Source of the DNA: an uncultured Bacteroidales bacterium
GTDB lineage: Bacteria; Bacteroidota; Bacteroidia; Bacteroidales; F082
Reading direction: 5' to 3'
DNA length: 5,788 bases
Assembly: GCA_937884015.1 (NCBI GenBank)
Contig: CALGBV010000098.1
Span: forward strand, 1 to 5,788
Every line of letters begins with the position of its first letter. The first letter of the stretch is position 1. Of the stretch, positions 5,594 to 5,788 are shown piece after piece. The position numbers and the translations under genes were made by a program. The notes under the pieces are model-generated. The model saw only the letters and a list, made by a program, of their open reading frames with translations, had not been told where the DNA came from and searched no databases.

Positions 5594-5788
5594 TCACGCC
5601 GGTTCGTTCAGCACATCCATGAATTCCGTTGCTTTGGCTTCAAGCAGGTAGACCACTTTCTGGATGCGGTTGGTGATGATGGCGTGGAAAATATAGGCGA
5701 TGATGCCGACAATCAGGCCGCCGACCGTGGTGACCATGGCTTCGTAGATGCCGGATGAGAGCAATTCGATGTCGATGTTGTTACCGGC
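5594..5788 (-). CDS. exbB: MotA/TolQ/ExbB-family proton channel protein, C-terminal part (5' end outside window)
   Basis: Only the last 64 codons plus a TGA stop are present; the gene continues beyond the high-coordinate edge. The segment contains a hydrophobic helix starting with EAMVTTVGGLIVGIIAYIF (about residues 16-34 of the fragment), which matches the last transmembrane helix of the ExbB/TolQ/MotA family, including the family's paired Thr before a Gly. A charged cytoplasmic tail follows (NRIQKVVYLLEAKATEFMDVL). In this family the protein forms the inner-membrane pentameric channel around an ExbD dimer and converts proton flow into work on TonB. The proline that often follows the Gly-Leu-x-Val segment in proteobacterial ExbB is replaced by Ile here. 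The family call rests on this tail and on the adjacent exbD and tonB genes. TolQ is the main alternative name and cannot be excluded from a fragment. Confidence 0.85.
   Translation of the reverse strand, partial: AGNNIDIELLSSGIYEAMVTTVGGLIVGIIAYIFHAIITNRIQKVVYLLEAKATEFMDVLNEPA

Noticed and set aside
5346..5597. Minus-strand open frame spanning the exbB-exbD spacer
   Set aside because: Its sequence is translated tandem repeat (QSNCLQVHQSNC) and it overlaps exbD and the exbB stop in another frame.

Overview
The window reads as part of a Bacteroidota chromosome, most likely from the order Bacteroidales. The evidence is a TamL-type Omp85 lipoprotein, an ExbB-ExbD-TonB set followed by folC, gene starts without clear Shine-Dalgarno sequences, and a Bacteroidota-type -7 box (TAnnTTTG) before one gene. 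No genus can be named from the sequence alone. All supported genes lie on the minus strand, so the window is described from high to low coordinates.

The layout is: the 3' end of an exbB/tolQ-like proton-channel gene (5788-5594, cut by the window edge); exbD (5488-5078); a TonB-family energy transducer (4872-4114); folC (4020-2734); tamL, an Omp85-family outer-membrane assembly lipoprotein (2584-245); and, 3 nt after its stop, the first 80 codons of a RecD-like superfamily 1 helicase/ATPase (241-2, cut by the window edge). ExbB, ExbD and TonB would form a proton-motive-force-driven complex that energises outer-membrane transport. TamL would act in outer-membrane protein or lipid assembly. FolC is a cytoplasmic folate enzyme. 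The first four genes probably form one transcription unit. tamL has its own candidate promoter and probably drives the helicase gene by tight coupling.

The spacers are the unusual part. Four of them carry short tandem arrays of 7-8 bp units, and the unit differs between spacers. The 205-nt exbD-tonB spacer also carries a REP-like cluster of three small hairpins. Open reading into these repeats creates false N-terminal extensions of both folC and tonB, so the starts given here are the corrected internal ATGs.

The most interesting signal is at the tamL start: a perfect 11-bp inverted repeat (2598-2608 with 2570-2580) encloses the ATG, and its 5' arm overlaps the candidate -7 promoter box. Read-through RNA from folC could fold this hairpin over the start region, while RNA begun at the local promoter would lack the 5' arm. 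This is an inference. No wholly new multi-gene system is visible; the genes belong to known families.
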